DNA of 64,000 nt from an uncultured Bacteroidales bacterium (GCA_900316515.1 ONDE01000006.1:1-64000), one strand, 5' to 3'; counted from the stretch's first letter, positions 25,443 through 36,092 are shown. Notes: a model not told the origin generated them from the letters alone. Numbers and translations: made by a program.

Positions 25443-26471
25443 ATGGAAGGTATCAATATAGGAACACCCGTTTCATGGACGATAAACAGTCCAAGTTTGA
25501 CTAATAAGGCCACCGATGAGTGGGAGGGTTTAGTTAATGATAAACTACTCCGAATAAATGAGGATTCATTTATTAAGGGCGAAGTGGTGTATATTGAGGA
25601 TGGCTGTGCTGTAATTGAAGTGAAGGATATGTCGAAGAGCATGTTCATATTCACTTTGTTCCATGATGAAGTAAGAAGGCGCTTCTCTAGATATGACGGA
25701 AAGATCAATAATCCATATCAAAAGTATCTCTGTCTGGATACACCGAGCATGACCAGCCGTTTCTATTATGACTTTGAGACTGGACAACTGGCGGATGCTG
25801 TGTATGACGATGATGGCACTTTCCTTTTTTATGACATAGATGAATTTGATGAAGGTACACCGGAGTTGCAGAACCCCGATGGCTATATTCCAGAGCTTAT
25901 TGATATTCAGTTGCCGAAAGAAGATATTGAATCTCTTGAAGAGTGTTATGCCTTTAGTGAATCCGAGAATATGGACATTGCTGATGCCGAAGATGGTGTT
26001 ATAATTGATGCAACCCGTGCCGATGCCTGCAGTGTACCAAGGGCCATGTCATGGTTCAATACAAGGGATTGTGCCATTCTTACAGCATGGCGCGGATATA
26101 AGTCTCGGAAAACCAATGATGAAAATAATCGCCAACTCCAGCAGCAACTGCGTGATTATGGGTATGGTGTGACAAAAATCACTGGGTGGTTCTCCGAGAA
26201 GAACAAAGATGCAGCCAGGGAGAACAGTTTTCTGGCGGTAAACCTTAATGAGGAAGAGTCGTTCCGAGACAATGTTTTCAATCTTTCGGAGCGGTACGAG
26301 CAAGATTGTTTTCTGTACAAGAAGGCCGGCTACGACACCCCCGCAGTGTATGTCTACACTAATAATGATTATAAAAAGGGGAGTGAGGCTTTTGCAGGAA
26401 GATTACACATTGGTAATCTGGATGCAAAAGCCTATAGTCAGATAGGATCTGGTAGAATTACATTTGAATAA
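25443..26471 (+). CDS. Unknown 342-aa protein between two defence systems
   Basis: I do not recognise the family with confidence. The N-terminal 200 residues are acidic (many Asp/Glu, for example ENMDIADAEDGVIIDAT). The C-terminal part (about 200-335) has a domain-like pattern: a strand CAILTAWRGYKSRKTNDENNR, a helix QLQQQLRDYGYGVTKITGW, then ENSFLAVNLNEEESFRDNVF and QDCFLYKKAGY. That layout recalls short phage and accessory-gene proteins with an 'Nx(N/R)xxLxxxLxxxGY' core (DUF3293-like at most). It is AT-rich, plus strand, and its stop lies 6 bp from the stop of the convergent helicase gene. Position suggests an accessory or anti-phage factor, which is inference only. Confidence 0.6.
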   Translation: MEGINIGTPVSWTINSPSLTNKATDEWEGLVNDKLLRINEDSFIKGEVVYIEDGCAVIEVKDMSKSMFIFTLFHDEVRRRFSRYDGKINNPYQKYLCLDTPSMTSRFYYDFETGQLADAVYDDDGTFLFYDIDEFDEGTPELQNPDGYIPELIDIQLPKEDIESLEECYAFSESENMDIADAEDGVIIDATRADACSVPRAMSWFNTRDCAILTAWRGYKSRKTNDENNRQLQQQLRDYGYGVTKITGWFSEKNKDAARENSFLAVNLNEEESFRDNVFNLSERYEQDCFLYKKAGYDTPAVYVYTNNDYKKGSEAFAGRLHIGNLDAKAYSQIGSGRITFE

Positions 26472-26477
26472 CTATCA

Positions 26478-29400
26478 TTATCTCCAAGCATACGAGAAAC
26501 GGATTCCCCAGTCCTTTCTTGTATTCTTTCTCGATGAGAATGTGTTATACATTTCAAACACTTCGTCAGGTTGATGGCTATTGTCAGCTGCCACAAGGAA
26601 ACCATTGGGGTCGCGGACATCCAGTTTCCATCCTTGTGCAAAACCACCGCCAGGAGCTATTTCAATGCAGAATTTCCTGTTTGTATCTACAATTCTAAGT
26701 AGTCTGTCGTGTGGTAAATAGGTCGTTGTTGCGGGAATATTCACGGTGCATTGCAGCACTTTCGATACGCATTGAGAGAGGTAGGTGTCTCTTGTATGCG
26801 GGTCAGTGAAATCATCGTTGAGTTTATTGTTAGACACACCTCCGTATACGGCGTTAGTGGTATTGATTCGCATGTTGCTTATAGACAACCCATAACGTTC
26901 TATTACCTGTTTGATGACATCGCAGAGCAGAATACAGCAACTTGGAGTGTTGATGTATCTGTCTGTATACTCAATATTCACACTGTTGCCGTGTTTGTCC
27001 GCCATGAAATTGTCAAGATTGTTCAAATCATACTTCAATATCTTTTCAAAATACTGGTTTGTCTTGATAGATTCTGTGAGACAAACGCTATTAGCATGTC
27101 GCCCTGCAATATACTGTACTGGATTAAATGGGGTTTCGTTAGTAACATAGAATACTTTAGAGCAATCGTCAACAACGTAGTATTGTATATTGCCATTGTC
27201 ATCATATCCCAAATAAAGCTGGTTGTCGGCAAGCAGTAATGGGTATACGTTTGCAAGCTGAGTTTGAGTGCATGAAGATATTTTTATATTTCCCGCTATA
27301 CTCTGCAAGTCACAAATGGTTTGTAGTGATATACGATTTATTATGTTGTTGTCAATCATGCATGTAACACTCTTTCTGCGTCCAGATACAGAATAAATCA
27401 TTTCATGCTTAATTAGACTGAACAAGTTGGCAGACAACGTTGGGTGTGCATCGTAAAAATATTTTGCGTTAATGAAGTTGCTCTGCCTGAATGCTTGAGC
27501 TATAGCACAATCTATTGGAGTCGTTATTTTGCTTATATTTGCTCCTGGGAACATGTTGGTAATTGCGGCTGGCACAATATTTCTTTTCGCAAATTCATCA
27601 TTCAGCCATTCTAATGCCAAAGATCTGTTTAAATCGTCAAGATGGTACTGCGAACGACGATCGACAAGGCAGTGTGTACAAGCACTGCTACAGGTACAAT
27701 TTCCAAGAGCGGCTCGACATTCGTCTAACAGTTTTTCGAACAAGACTTGTGAACTTAGTTTGTTGGAATAGCTGGAGCCTCCGCTATGGGTGTCGAATAT
27801 GAAAATTGAGTTGGCACCAGATCGTCCAAAATCAATCTCTCCATCGTCGATGCCCATCATTTTTGCAAATTTACGGCTAAAGATGGTTCCAAGAGACATT
27901 AACAATTGTGTTCTTTCTTCGGGTTGAAGGGGACGATGGTCGTTGATGAAGATTTCTGTCAGGTCTGTCTTGTTTTCGGAATAGAGTACAACATTACGTT
28001 TTCTATTTCGGATGTTGCAGAACCTATTAGTCCCTGGTTTTGTATGTCGGCCGTCCAGAGTACTCGGAAGGTTGTTGTTCCCGTTGTTTTGTATGCTGTT
28101 TTCTGGTTCCATTCTACCGCATGTGCAAAGTGCAAAACCGAAACCATTACCCTTGTTGATATAAAGAATTGTGCTATTAGAGGTTGGAGTATTTAAAGCA
28201 TAACATTGCGATGATGTGTTTGCGAATGAACCTGCACTATCCAATAGTACTGGAACGATATAGCTTGTGGTTTGCTTTTTACGATCCCTGCTTCTGTGAG
28301 GGTCTCCCGCAATATAGCTCAGCGGTGAGATTCCTTCAGAACAATGTCTAGATTGGCCATCCATGAGAGGTTGTAAACTTTGTCCACAAATAGGACAGTT
28401 TGCGTGTTGCATTGTTGGACTCATGGTGACAAAACCACAATCACATTTGGAAATACTCATTAGCACAGGAGAACCATTCTCTTCTTGCATGCGTATTCCC
28501 TCAGAGGTATACACCATCTCATCGACAAACACTTTGCGACCTGGGGCATACTCACGTATTGCAAGGCTTGATTCGCGCTGTGGATTTTGTGTGTCTGAGA
28601 ACCATCGGTTGTTGCCGATTTCCAACTCTGCCACATTTGTAGGCATATAGGCATTGGGGATGTAATTCATTTGCCCCAAATATGTGAGTAGGTTCTGCTC
28701 CCATAGATTTTTCAGATTGATTTCGAACCTCCTTCTCTGTCTATTGGATGTGGCGTTATTAATTTCGTTGTCAAAATCCGTTATGTAAGTATTGACAATA
28801 TTGTAAATCTCTGTGATTTGAAAAATGGCTGCGTCGATATGGTCGGATAGCCTTTGTCCTGACAAACAAGTATTTTGAGTGACCGTATTGCATAATTGTT
28901 CGACAACAGGGTTGCCCTGTTGCTTCATTGTCCGAAGAAAATTGCAATACCCGCTGTATGAATATGGCGATGGGAGATTTCTATTCTCGCGTAGAGTTCC
29001 CATAATAAAGTTGCCGATATGTTCATTCAGTGTGATCTGCACTGTGGCAAGATATTGTCCCAATAAAACGGCATTTATGTGTCGTCGCACAATATTCTCA
29101 CTATTCATACTCAATGACGATGCCTCTATGTCATGATCCAAGGCCCACGAGGGATTCTTTTCCACTTCATGCCCAATTGGGTTGTCCCCATAGATTGTCA
29201 GTGATAAGGCTTTCTTTTCATTTCGGCGTCCAGCACGCCCAACACGCTGCTGGTAGTTTTGTGGTTTGGGTGGGACATTGTTCATCGTCACGATTGAGAG
29301 ACTGCCAATATCGACACCCATTTCCATTGTTGTTGAGCAGTCGAGAATGTTTATCTCTCCATTGATAAACTGTCTTTCGGATTCTCTCAAGATGTTCGAG

Positions 29401-32400
29401 TCTAATTGTGCAGAATGCTCTTTGGCAATGTACACGTCATCAAATTGGATAATTGATCTTTGTGTGTTGATGTCACCATAATATGGGGACACTGCGGGCA
29501 TGAAGGTGTTTGTCATCCATGATTCAATGTCAGTATGCCATCTATCGGAATCGAATACTCCATTATTTTTATAATCATTGCGAGTAAAACTGGGCGTGGG
29601 TATGTTAAAGTATTGTCCAGTGACACGATACCTATCCAAGGTCTCTTGGCACAAGTCTCCATTAATTGTTGGGCTGATACCCCTGAAGGTATAATCCAGA
29701 ACCTGCTTGGTTACAGGACAAATAACCCCTCTCCTTTGTAATGCCAATTTCATCTTTGGGTTATTATCGATGAAATTCATAGAGTAACCCTGGTTGACGT
29801 TTCCGGCAGCTCCTTGGGAGGTAAGAATCCCTAAGTTAACAAGCTTATCCCAAGCATCCCTGAGAATATCATTGAGTGCAACTTCAATTTGAGGTGTAAT
29901 ATTGTTGAAGTCGGTTATTCCGTTGGCAAGGAGCAACATTACGAATTCTCTGCGTATGGAGGTGGGTCGAATAGTGGTTAGATCAAACCGTGGCCATATG
30001 GTTTCGTTGTTCTGATTCTGAATATTCCAGGAATAGATATTGCTACTATAAAAATCATGCGGCAGAAAATCTTCCACTCTGTCTGGGATATAGAGATGCC
30101 TAGTGTTCCTTATTGTAACATCTATAAGATACCTGAGAAGGTTTTTCCACTCTTCAATTGCGTCCGGAGCCTGGGGGTTTTGATAGCCAAAAAAATTCAC
30201 AAAAGACCTGGGGGCACTGCCAATTGCATCAATATCTGGATATTCCCAATGGACAAGACCTAATGTTTCAAGCGACAATGAAGATCGAAGTGATCTTGTT
30301 GCCATCTGGTCAATAATCAGTGCGTTAAGATATTCGGATTGTGATCCGTTAATTCTGTTTCTAAATCTACTTTGTAGTTTGGCAATATCTGTATTTTGAG
30401 CATATTCTTGGAAGATTTGAGAAACAGACATTTGATTCTGTAACTGTTGCTGCAATTGTTGGATTGTAGGAGCAAATAATGGATTGTTGAGCTGTTTGAG
30501 TGCGTCCAACTGCTGACGAATAGTAACATTAGCTTGACTTGCCGTCAAGTCGACAAGTGCATGATAGATTGCTCCACGTATCCAGTTTCGCTCCACGTCA
30601 ATATTTTGTAAACGGGCGGCAGTTGCAGTCTTTTGACGGTTGTCAGTAAATGATATGTATTTGCGTCCCTGGTATGCCAATCGTGGATTCTGATTTTGGG
30701 CTGGCTCACTTTGTTTGAGAAGAATGTGCGAAAGATGTGTTTGGATGATGGTGGGTGTAAATGTTATTGGCATTATGTTTTCGGCTGGCTCGCCACATTT
30801 TGGGCAAATAAGAGTTTGGCCTTTAATGTAGGAAATATAGTCGCAGTGTTGAGCCCCAATTTCAATCTCACACGTTGTGGGATTTAAGCTTATTGTTTGC
30901 CCTGTGGCAAATTGTCTTGGGAGTGGTGGAACTGTAATTCTGGATGATCGGTCTAGAATCATCGTACTTGTAGCCAACTGTTGTTGTGGTATAAAGTTGA
31001 ACAAGGCGTCATCTACAAATTCAAGTTCGCACATCTTGTAGGTGTCGTTCTGCCCTCGTTGAGATGCCGTGATTCGTGTAGCTTGCAGCAGCAGTTCTCC
31101 ACACTGTGGGCATTTGACCACTTCGAGCATTTGACCGCCACAATCGTGACATTTTACGGTTTTATATGTGGTAAGATGATGAGCCAAAGAAATATGGCGA
31201 TATGTGCGCCGTGTGCTGCAGGCAGGATTGGTGCACGCATATATACCTTCCACGCTGCGAACATAAAAATGCGCTCTTGTGGGTAGCAATGCAGTATTTT
31301 CGCCATTATTGAGTTTTGCCGAACCTGTAGTCGGAACCGAAGATAATGTATCTACCAATTCCAATTTTCTTTCGGTAGAGATGTTTGTAGTCAACCCGGC
31401 ATGAGTGACAACTTCGTTGAGCGACAATGATGGTTTGTTGTTTAGGGTATCTCTAAGTGAATTCAAAGAATTCGGAGAGAGTGAAGTGCCGAATCTTTGA
31501 TTAATATTGTTGATTAAATTAATAGTGTCTTGATGGTTGTAATCAATTGGCTCTACGATTCTGTTTCCGTCTATTTCGGCAAAATCCGACCATAATTTCC
31601 CGGTCAATTCTTCGATGAAATTATGCATCTGCTGTTGTTGTGCAGGGTTTTTCCCTATTGTGGCAGAGGTGATGGCAAATCTTACGTTTTGCGGTTGTTT
31701 GTTGAAGAAATGAAGAATTCTGCGGATCTGTAATGCTAATTCTGAGGCTGATGTACCATTGTAGCAATGTGCTTCATCCAAAACAATCCAACGCAAATCG
31801 CTACCAGCATTCAATGCTTGGTCGGCTGAGCGTACCATCATATATTCCAACATGGTTGGATTGGTTAGCAGAATCTGCGGTGGGGTATTACGGAGTGTCT
31901 CCCTGTCGATAATTTGCGGAGGGTATGCTGCGTTTCGTTGGTTGGCGTTCTGACGATCCTCAAGGTCTCCTGTATATATGCAATAAGTGACCTTTGGTGC
32001 CAAAGCGTCACACCAAGCATGTATTCGTTTTCTTTGGCTGGATATTAGTGCATTCAGTGGATAAAGAAACAATGCCTGGATTCCCACATTGGGGTTTGCA
32101 ATTTTACTCTCGTATAACTCTTTTAAGATTGGGACAAGAAAGCATTCTGTTTTGCCAGACCCAGTCCCCGTTGTCACAAGTAACGATTTATTGTGTTGGA
32201 TAGCAGCTTCCCATGCACGAAATTGGTGGTCGTACGGGTGACGTGTTTTGGGGAAAGACATGTCTTCAGCAGGTGCATTTGCAACCAATGGGTCAACGAA
32301 AGTGGCATTATCTAAAGCATTGACAAAATTAGCACCGAGCATCGGTGATAATGAGTCTAAAATGTCATTATAAGACTGCCATGGGAAAATGGACTGAAAG

Positions 32401-32540
32401 ATGGGCTCTCTTAAAAGAGGTTCATGTTTAAGCATGTCCTCCAGATGGTCATGAAAAGAGACATCTCCTCTACCATGAAGAGCAAGGAATGTGGAATTAA
32501 GTTCTTCCGTAGCTTTTGTGTAAAACTCTGCGTAATTCAT
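26478..32540 (-). CDS. Giant DEAD/DEAH helicase with DUF1998 (DruE-like)
   Basis: 2020 residues. The superfamily 2 helicase core has Walker A TGTGSGKT (124-131), DEAH at 255-258, SAT in FAITSATIGK, and motif VI QQRVGRAGRRN. Between the lobes lie zinc-ribbon clusters CTNPACSTR, CHDCGG, CPQCGE and CPKCGE. The C-terminal part carries a DUF1998/MZB-type region: FIFDTHSGGSSYSNKL, then CTCSSACTHCLVDRRSQYHL. Size, domain order and an upstream 1071-aa partner match DruE of Druantia anti-phage systems (type III: DruH and DruE). It starts 18 bp after the partner's stop in a minus-strand operon. AT-rich codon use points to horizontal acquisition. Confidence 0.85.
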   Translation of the reverse strand: MNYAEFYTKATEELNSTFLALHGRGDVSFHDHLEDMLKHEPLLREPIFQSIFPWQSYNDILDSLSPMLGANFVNALDNATFVDPLVANAPAEDMSFPKTRHPYDHQFRAWEAAIQHNKSLLVTTGTGSGKTECFLVPILKELYESKIANPNVGIQALFLYPLNALISSQRKRIHAWCDALAPKVTYCIYTGDLEDRQNANQRNAAYPPQIIDRETLRNTPPQILLTNPTMLEYMMVRSADQALNAGSDLRWIVLDEAHCYNGTSASELALQIRRILHFFNKQPQNVRFAITSATIGKNPAQQQQMHNFIEELTGKLWSDFAEIDGNRIVEPIDYNHQDTINLINNINQRFGTSLSPNSLNSLRDTLNNKPSLSLNEVVTHAGLTTNISTERKLELVDTLSSVPTTGSAKLNNGENTALLPTRAHFYVRSVEGIYACTNPACSTRRTYRHISLAHHLTTYKTVKCHDCGGQMLEVVKCPQCGELLLQATRITASQRGQNDTYKMCELEFVDDALFNFIPQQQLATSTMILDRSSRITVPPLPRQFATGQTISLNPTTCEIEIGAQHCDYISYIKGQTLICPKCGEPAENIMPITFTPTIIQTHLSHILLKQSEPAQNQNPRLAYQGRKYISFTDNRQKTATAARLQNIDVERNWIRGAIYHALVDLTASQANVTIRQQLDALKQLNNPLFAPTIQQLQQQLQNQMSVSQIFQEYAQNTDIAKLQSRFRNRINGSQSEYLNALIIDQMATRSLRSSLSLETLGLVHWEYPDIDAIGSAPRSFVNFFGYQNPQAPDAIEEWKNLLRYLIDVTIRNTRHLYIPDRVEDFLPHDFYSSNIYSWNIQNQNNETIWPRFDLTTIRPTSIRREFVMLLLANGITDFNNITPQIEVALNDILRDAWDKLVNLGILTSQGAAGNVNQGYSMNFIDNNPKMKLALQRRGVICPVTKQVLDYTFRGISPTINGDLCQETLDRYRVTGQYFNIPTPSFTRNDYKNNGVFDSDRWHTDIESWMTNTFMPAVSPYYGDINTQRSIIQFDDVYIAKEHSAQLDSNILRESERQFINGEINILDCSTTMEMGVDIGSLSIVTMNNVPPKPQNYQQRVGRAGRRNEKKALSLTIYGDNPIGHEVEKNPSWALDHDIEASSLSMNSENIVRRHINAVLLGQYLATVQITLNEHIGNFIMGTLRENRNLPSPYSYSGYCNFLRTMKQQGNPVVEQLCNTVTQNTCLSGQRLSDHIDAAIFQITEIYNIVNTYITDFDNEINNATSNRQRRRFEINLKNLWEQNLLTYLGQMNYIPNAYMPTNVAELEIGNNRWFSDTQNPQRESSLAIREYAPGRKVFVDEMVYTSEGIRMQEENGSPVLMSISKCDCGFVTMSPTMQHANCPICGQSLQPLMDGQSRHCSEGISPLSYIAGDPHRSRDRKKQTTSYIVPVLLDSAGSFANTSSQCYALNTPTSNSTILYINKGNGFGFALCTCGRMEPENSIQNNGNNNLPSTLDGRHTKPGTNRFCNIRNRKRNVVLYSENKTDLTEIFINDHRPLQPEERTQLLMSLGTIFSRKFAKMMGIDDGEIDFGRSGANSIFIFDTHSGGSSYSNKLSSQVLFEKLLDECRAALGNCTCSSACTHCLVDRRSQYHLDDLNRSLALEWLNDEFAKRNIVPAAITNMFPGANISKITTPIDCAIAQAFRQSNFINAKYFYDAHPTLSANLFSLIKHEMIYSVSGRRKSVTCMIDNNIINRISLQTICDLQSIAGNIKISSCTQTQLANVYPLLLADNQLYLGYDDNGNIQYYVVDDCSKVFYVTNETPFNPVQYIAGRHANSVCLTESIKTNQYFEKILKYDLNNLDNFMADKHGNSVNIEYTDRYINTPSCCILLCDVIKQVIERYGLSISNMRINTTNAVYGGVSNNKLNDDFTDPHTRDTYLSQCVSKVLQCTVNIPATTTYLPHDRLLRIVDTNRKFCIEIAPGGGFAQGWKLDVRDPNGFLVAADNSHQPDEVFEMYNTFSSRKNTRKDWGIRFSYAWR

Positions 32541-32558
32541 AAATATTTGTTTTTTGTT

Positions 32559-35500
32559 TTATGCTTGATTAAGTAATGTGGCACAGAAAAGGTCTCTGTA
32601 TACGTCTGGCGCAAATTGTCGTGTATAATTAATCATCCTTTTGACGAAGGCATATGAATCCGTGTGATTCCAAAAACTCATGTCTAATGTTTTAGCATTG
32701 CAGGCTGCATATTGAGGAACGGCGATAGCGAAGAATCGCATCTTTGCCAGAAGCGAATGACAACTGCTTATTTCGCAGAAAGGATTTAGGATGTAGTTCC
32801 CGGGAATGCGAATATCATCTGGAATTTTTAATGTTGAGTTCTCGGAAAGGTACATGCCGCTTATCATTGAGGCATAGTCCTGCTCTGTTTTGCAATTGAC
32901 CGGAGCAAGAGTAAACCCGAAGATATGATATAAATATATCAGTTGTACATAATCGCCGAATTGTCTTTCCAACAGTCGGAAGTAAAGTTCGCATTTTTCA
33001 TTAAGAAACTCCTCTTCTCTCTCTTTATCTGTTTTTTCTTCTTGTGCTTTCAGGATGGTATTCACATCAATACCCGCAATTCCTTCTAATATTTTTTTTG
33101 CTTCAATTGCCTGTTGTTCATTTTCTTTATTCTTCTCCTTTAGGATTTTTATGGCGTCCTGCCAACACTCGAAAGGTATGGTGTGGAAAGCGAACCCCAA
33201 TTCTCTCTCCATTCGTTCCAGCTCTAGAGTTGTCTCTGAAAGGTTGATGTTTGGATATTTGATTAGGAGTTGGGTGATAAATCTGGCCAAAAGTGTGGGT
33301 TGCTCGGACAGGGCGACAATGGCATTAAATGTATTATAGTTCAGCTGCCGGTCTCGCGTTATCACCCAGAGCTCCCATAATTTGTTCCAATCGCCATTTT
33401 CCTTACTAAGGTAAGAAATCCATTCTTCTATTGAGTTTTCCTTCCGGTTGTTTCTTCTCTCAATTTGACATTCTCGGTATACGAAACCTTCAGTGTAGTC
33501 CACAAGTTGCGGGGTGAAACTTCTTGACGGATCCAAGGAATACACTATAAATTCGTTTATCCCATCCGGTACATGATAAATTCCGGTTCCGTCGTTTTTT
33601 ATCAGAATTTCTTCTATAGATTCATCGTTGAATATCGTATCCGTCCGGATGATTCCGACGGAAATGTCCTCAGGACATTCGATGTCGTTCTTTTTCAAGA
33701 TAAGCGTATGGTTTGCACGGTCTGTATATATGCTGTACGATCCTGTCCTTATTTTGAGGTTGTTCCTGCCTATGGTCAACGTTAGTTTTCTTGACCGAGT
33801 GAGTGGGTATAGGGCTATTATCTTTTCTATTTCTCCTCCTAGATAGGAAAGTGTGTATCGCTCGTCGGCGGCCCATTGCATTTGGGTGCTGACAAGCACA
33901 CGTTCTCCAACTTCGTCCTTTTCAACCATCTTTATGCTGAGTTTGTCGTTCCCCGACTGATAGACCTTATAGTGGTGGAGTTGGGAAACTGAGATAATCT
34001 CGGTGTTGGACAGACGTTTTCCCGTGGCGATATCCCAAAAAGAGCTGTCTTGCGGCAAGGCCATGTCTACGTCAGCAAATGTTCCGTTGGCGTACAGTCT
34101 AATTGAGATGTGATTCAGTTCCTCGTCCCCAGTGAGAGAAAACAAATTGCCTTCACGCTTGACATTGGGGGTTATTGTCTGGGTTTTTAGTTTGGAATAG
34201 AACTCGACAATTTTTGTTCCAGGTTTTGTATTGACAACGATATCGTCCGTGATAAAGAGTTTGATGTATCTGCTCCGTCCGTCAGGGAGTTTTAAACGGA
34301 TAACATGAATTCCATAATCCAGTCTTTCTCTTGGATGATATTCCTTGTAGCCTTCTGAATCCCGGATTTCGATATTCCAGCCATTTCGGACAATTTCACC
34401 AGATTCGTCCAGAATGCTAATATGTTTCTTGAAATTGACATTGTGAGAAACAAGAAGCTGTGTGGAACTCTCAATCCAGTTAAGGGAAGGAAATCTGACA
34501 TTCAGGTAGTACTGTTGCGTCTGCTGCTTTAGTGTGATTCTGTTCCCACTATTCTCGGAAAAAATTAAATCCTCTTCTGTGTTTATCTCGGCAAAAGAAA
34601 AAGAGTTACCATCAAAAAGAAACGTCTGGGGTTTGTTTGTGGGGAAACACGGAGTCCATCTGGATGGATAAAACACAGCTTTTTTGCTGTTTTTAATATT
34701 ATTGAAACTCCAGTAATTGCTTTCGCAATAGGATAAAATAACCGGTTCGTCAATTGTTGGGGAAATACCGTTGACGATGTTGACAGAGTGCAGAAGGCCT
34801 TGATTTTCCTCTGAATATTGGAGGAAGAAGCTTTCCCCATCATTGAAATGTTTGAATTTGGGGAGATTGGAATTGTGTTGTATTGTAAAGTTATCTTTGT
34901 ATCTAATATAGTCAGCAATATAATTGTCGTTCAGATAGTATCGGCGGGAATGGAAGTTGTTGTCTTCGGAAACGGAGATTTGTTTTGGGGCTTTTAGCGA
35001 ATATGCCAAACGAGCCGTGTTTCCGTCCGAAATATCCAAAAACCAATCTATCGTAAATCTGTCCCGTGTTTCCGGTATATTCGAAGTTTCCCTTTTTACC
35101 TTGTTTATAAGACTTCTTAAGATTTCAACATCAGTAGCAATGTTTGTTTCATCATTTTCGATGATGGCTTTGGCATAGTATAGGCAGGCTCCACAAAAAG
35201 CTTCCGATCTGGCGAGGCTCTCGTTTATGTTGGTGGTTCCAGCTATTTCGATGGCTACTGTTGTGTCGGTCCAGTCGGGGAAATCCTCGTTCTTGTAGTA
35301 GCGAACCAATTTCTCCAGAAATAGAGCCAACCGCCCTGAGGCATCAGTTCCTGTTTCTAACCATCGCAAGGGGATACCGCCTTGTGCAAACACAGAATTT
35401 AGCCATTGCCTGTTTGCTATTTGAAGTATGGGAATACCCAGTAATTGCCGCTCTTCCAGTTCATAACGCATAGCCCCTTTTAGTAGAGCGATGTCGGGTC

Positions 35501-35774
35501 CACTCCTATGTCGTAACCCAAGGTCTTGGGGTGCATCGTTGTAGTTTCGACCTCCGTTTCCCCCACTATATTTTTTGTGCCACCAATAAGCATAAAATAA
35601 ACATACTTCATGAGAGAAATATTTGGGCTCTACACCCCCATCAATAGAATTATCAATGTAATCAACAAGGTCATGAAGGTCTTCGTCAGTCATGTGTTCA
35701 ATGACTTTCCATAAAGGAAGACAATCCGATAATTCTATGTTTATTTTCGATAGGAGCTCTTTAAAATATTTCAT
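32559..35774 (-). CDS. DruH-like large partner of the helicase
   Basis: 1071 residues with no catalytic motif that I recognise. The N-terminal 250 residues look helical and contain the family-like phrase LGLRHRSGPDIALLKGAMRYE and LGIPILQIANRQWL. The middle (about 280-790) is beta-rich with repeated strand patterns. The C-terminus (about 830-1070) is helical, with a coiled-coil stretch EKNKENEQQAIEAKKILE. This overall character, the size, and its place directly upstream of a DruE-like helicase fit DruH of Druantia type III (STY4851/ECs_5259-type proteins). The assignment rests on context and general resemblance, not on a signature motif. Confidence 0.65.
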   Translation of the reverse strand: MKYFKELLSKINIELSDCLPLWKVIEHMTDEDLHDLVDYIDNSIDGGVEPKYFSHEVCLFYAYWWHKKYSGGNGGRNYNDAPQDLGLRHRSGPDIALLKGAMRYELEERQLLGIPILQIANRQWLNSVFAQGGIPLRWLETGTDASGRLALFLEKLVRYYKNEDFPDWTDTTVAIEIAGTTNINESLARSEAFCGACLYYAKAIIENDETNIATDVEILRSLINKVKRETSNIPETRDRFTIDWFLDISDGNTARLAYSLKAPKQISVSEDNNFHSRRYYLNDNYIADYIRYKDNFTIQHNSNLPKFKHFNDGESFFLQYSEENQGLLHSVNIVNGISPTIDEPVILSYCESNYWSFNNIKNSKKAVFYPSRWTPCFPTNKPQTFLFDGNSFSFAEINTEEDLIFSENSGNRITLKQQTQQYYLNVRFPSLNWIESSTQLLVSHNVNFKKHISILDESGEIVRNGWNIEIRDSEGYKEYHPRERLDYGIHVIRLKLPDGRSRYIKLFITDDIVVNTKPGTKIVEFYSKLKTQTITPNVKREGNLFSLTGDEELNHISIRLYANGTFADVDMALPQDSSFWDIATGKRLSNTEIISVSQLHHYKVYQSGNDKLSIKMVEKDEVGERVLVSTQMQWAADERYTLSYLGGEIEKIIALYPLTRSRKLTLTIGRNNLKIRTGSYSIYTDRANHTLILKKNDIECPEDISVGIIRTDTIFNDESIEEILIKNDGTGIYHVPDGINEFIVYSLDPSRSFTPQLVDYTEGFVYRECQIERRNNRKENSIEEWISYLSKENGDWNKLWELWVITRDRQLNYNTFNAIVALSEQPTLLARFITQLLIKYPNINLSETTLELERMERELGFAFHTIPFECWQDAIKILKEKNKENEQQAIEAKKILEGIAGIDVNTILKAQEEKTDKEREEEFLNEKCELYFRLLERQFGDYVQLIYLYHIFGFTLAPVNCKTEQDYASMISGMYLSENSTLKIPDDIRIPGNYILNPFCEISSCHSLLAKMRFFAIAVPQYAACNAKTLDMSFWNHTDSYAFVKRMINYTRQFAPDVYRDLFCATLLNQA

Positions 35775-35804
35775 ATTATATGTATTTGTTGCGTTATTTT
35801 CAAT

Positions 35805-36092
35805 CTATTTGAGCCTCTCCACTTTTTCTGCAAGCACGACGAATGTTTCGAATTTTCCGCCCAATACCAGCAGTAGGTCGACCGGCCAGGGTTCGGTGAA
35901 CGGGTATTCGCATTTCTCTCCGTCGCGAATCATCATGACGTCGTGGAGATAGAGGGCTGCCTTCTTCTCCGAACTTTCATGGTAGAGGCGCTTGATCTCG
36001 TCACGCATTTCCTCCATGTAGCGGAGCAGCTTGTCGATGTTCGGCACCTGGGTGGCTTGAAGGGCTTGTGCTATCTTCTCTTTCAGTGTCAT
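35805..36092 (-). CDS. Small protein heading the Druantia-like operon
   Basis: 95 residues from ATG 36092 (MTLKEKIAQALQATQVPNID). A longer frame to 36158 is excluded because the -7 box at 36125-36132 lies inside it. The first half is a charged helix, possibly coiled coil (LLRYMEEMRDEIKRLYHESSEKKAALYL). The second half reads EPWPVDLLLVLGGKFETFVVL. No family was recognised. It is promoter-proximal and 30 bp ahead of the DruH-like gene, so it is likely co-transcribed with the system. Its base composition is more GC-rich than the two large genes. It may be a regulator, an inhibitor or simply a captured host gene. Confidence 0.65.
   Translation of the reverse strand: MTLKEKIAQALQATQVPNIDKLLRYMEEMRDEIKRLYHESSEKKAALYLHDVMMIRDGEKCEYPFTEPWPVDLLLVLGGKFETFVVLAEKVERLK

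Noticed and set aside
26478..35774. DISARM or BREX assignment for the large helicase pair
   Set aside because: There is no DrmB/DrmC-type PLD gene, no PglX/PglZ/BrxL and no adjacent DrmM on that strand. Size and partner fit Druantia better.
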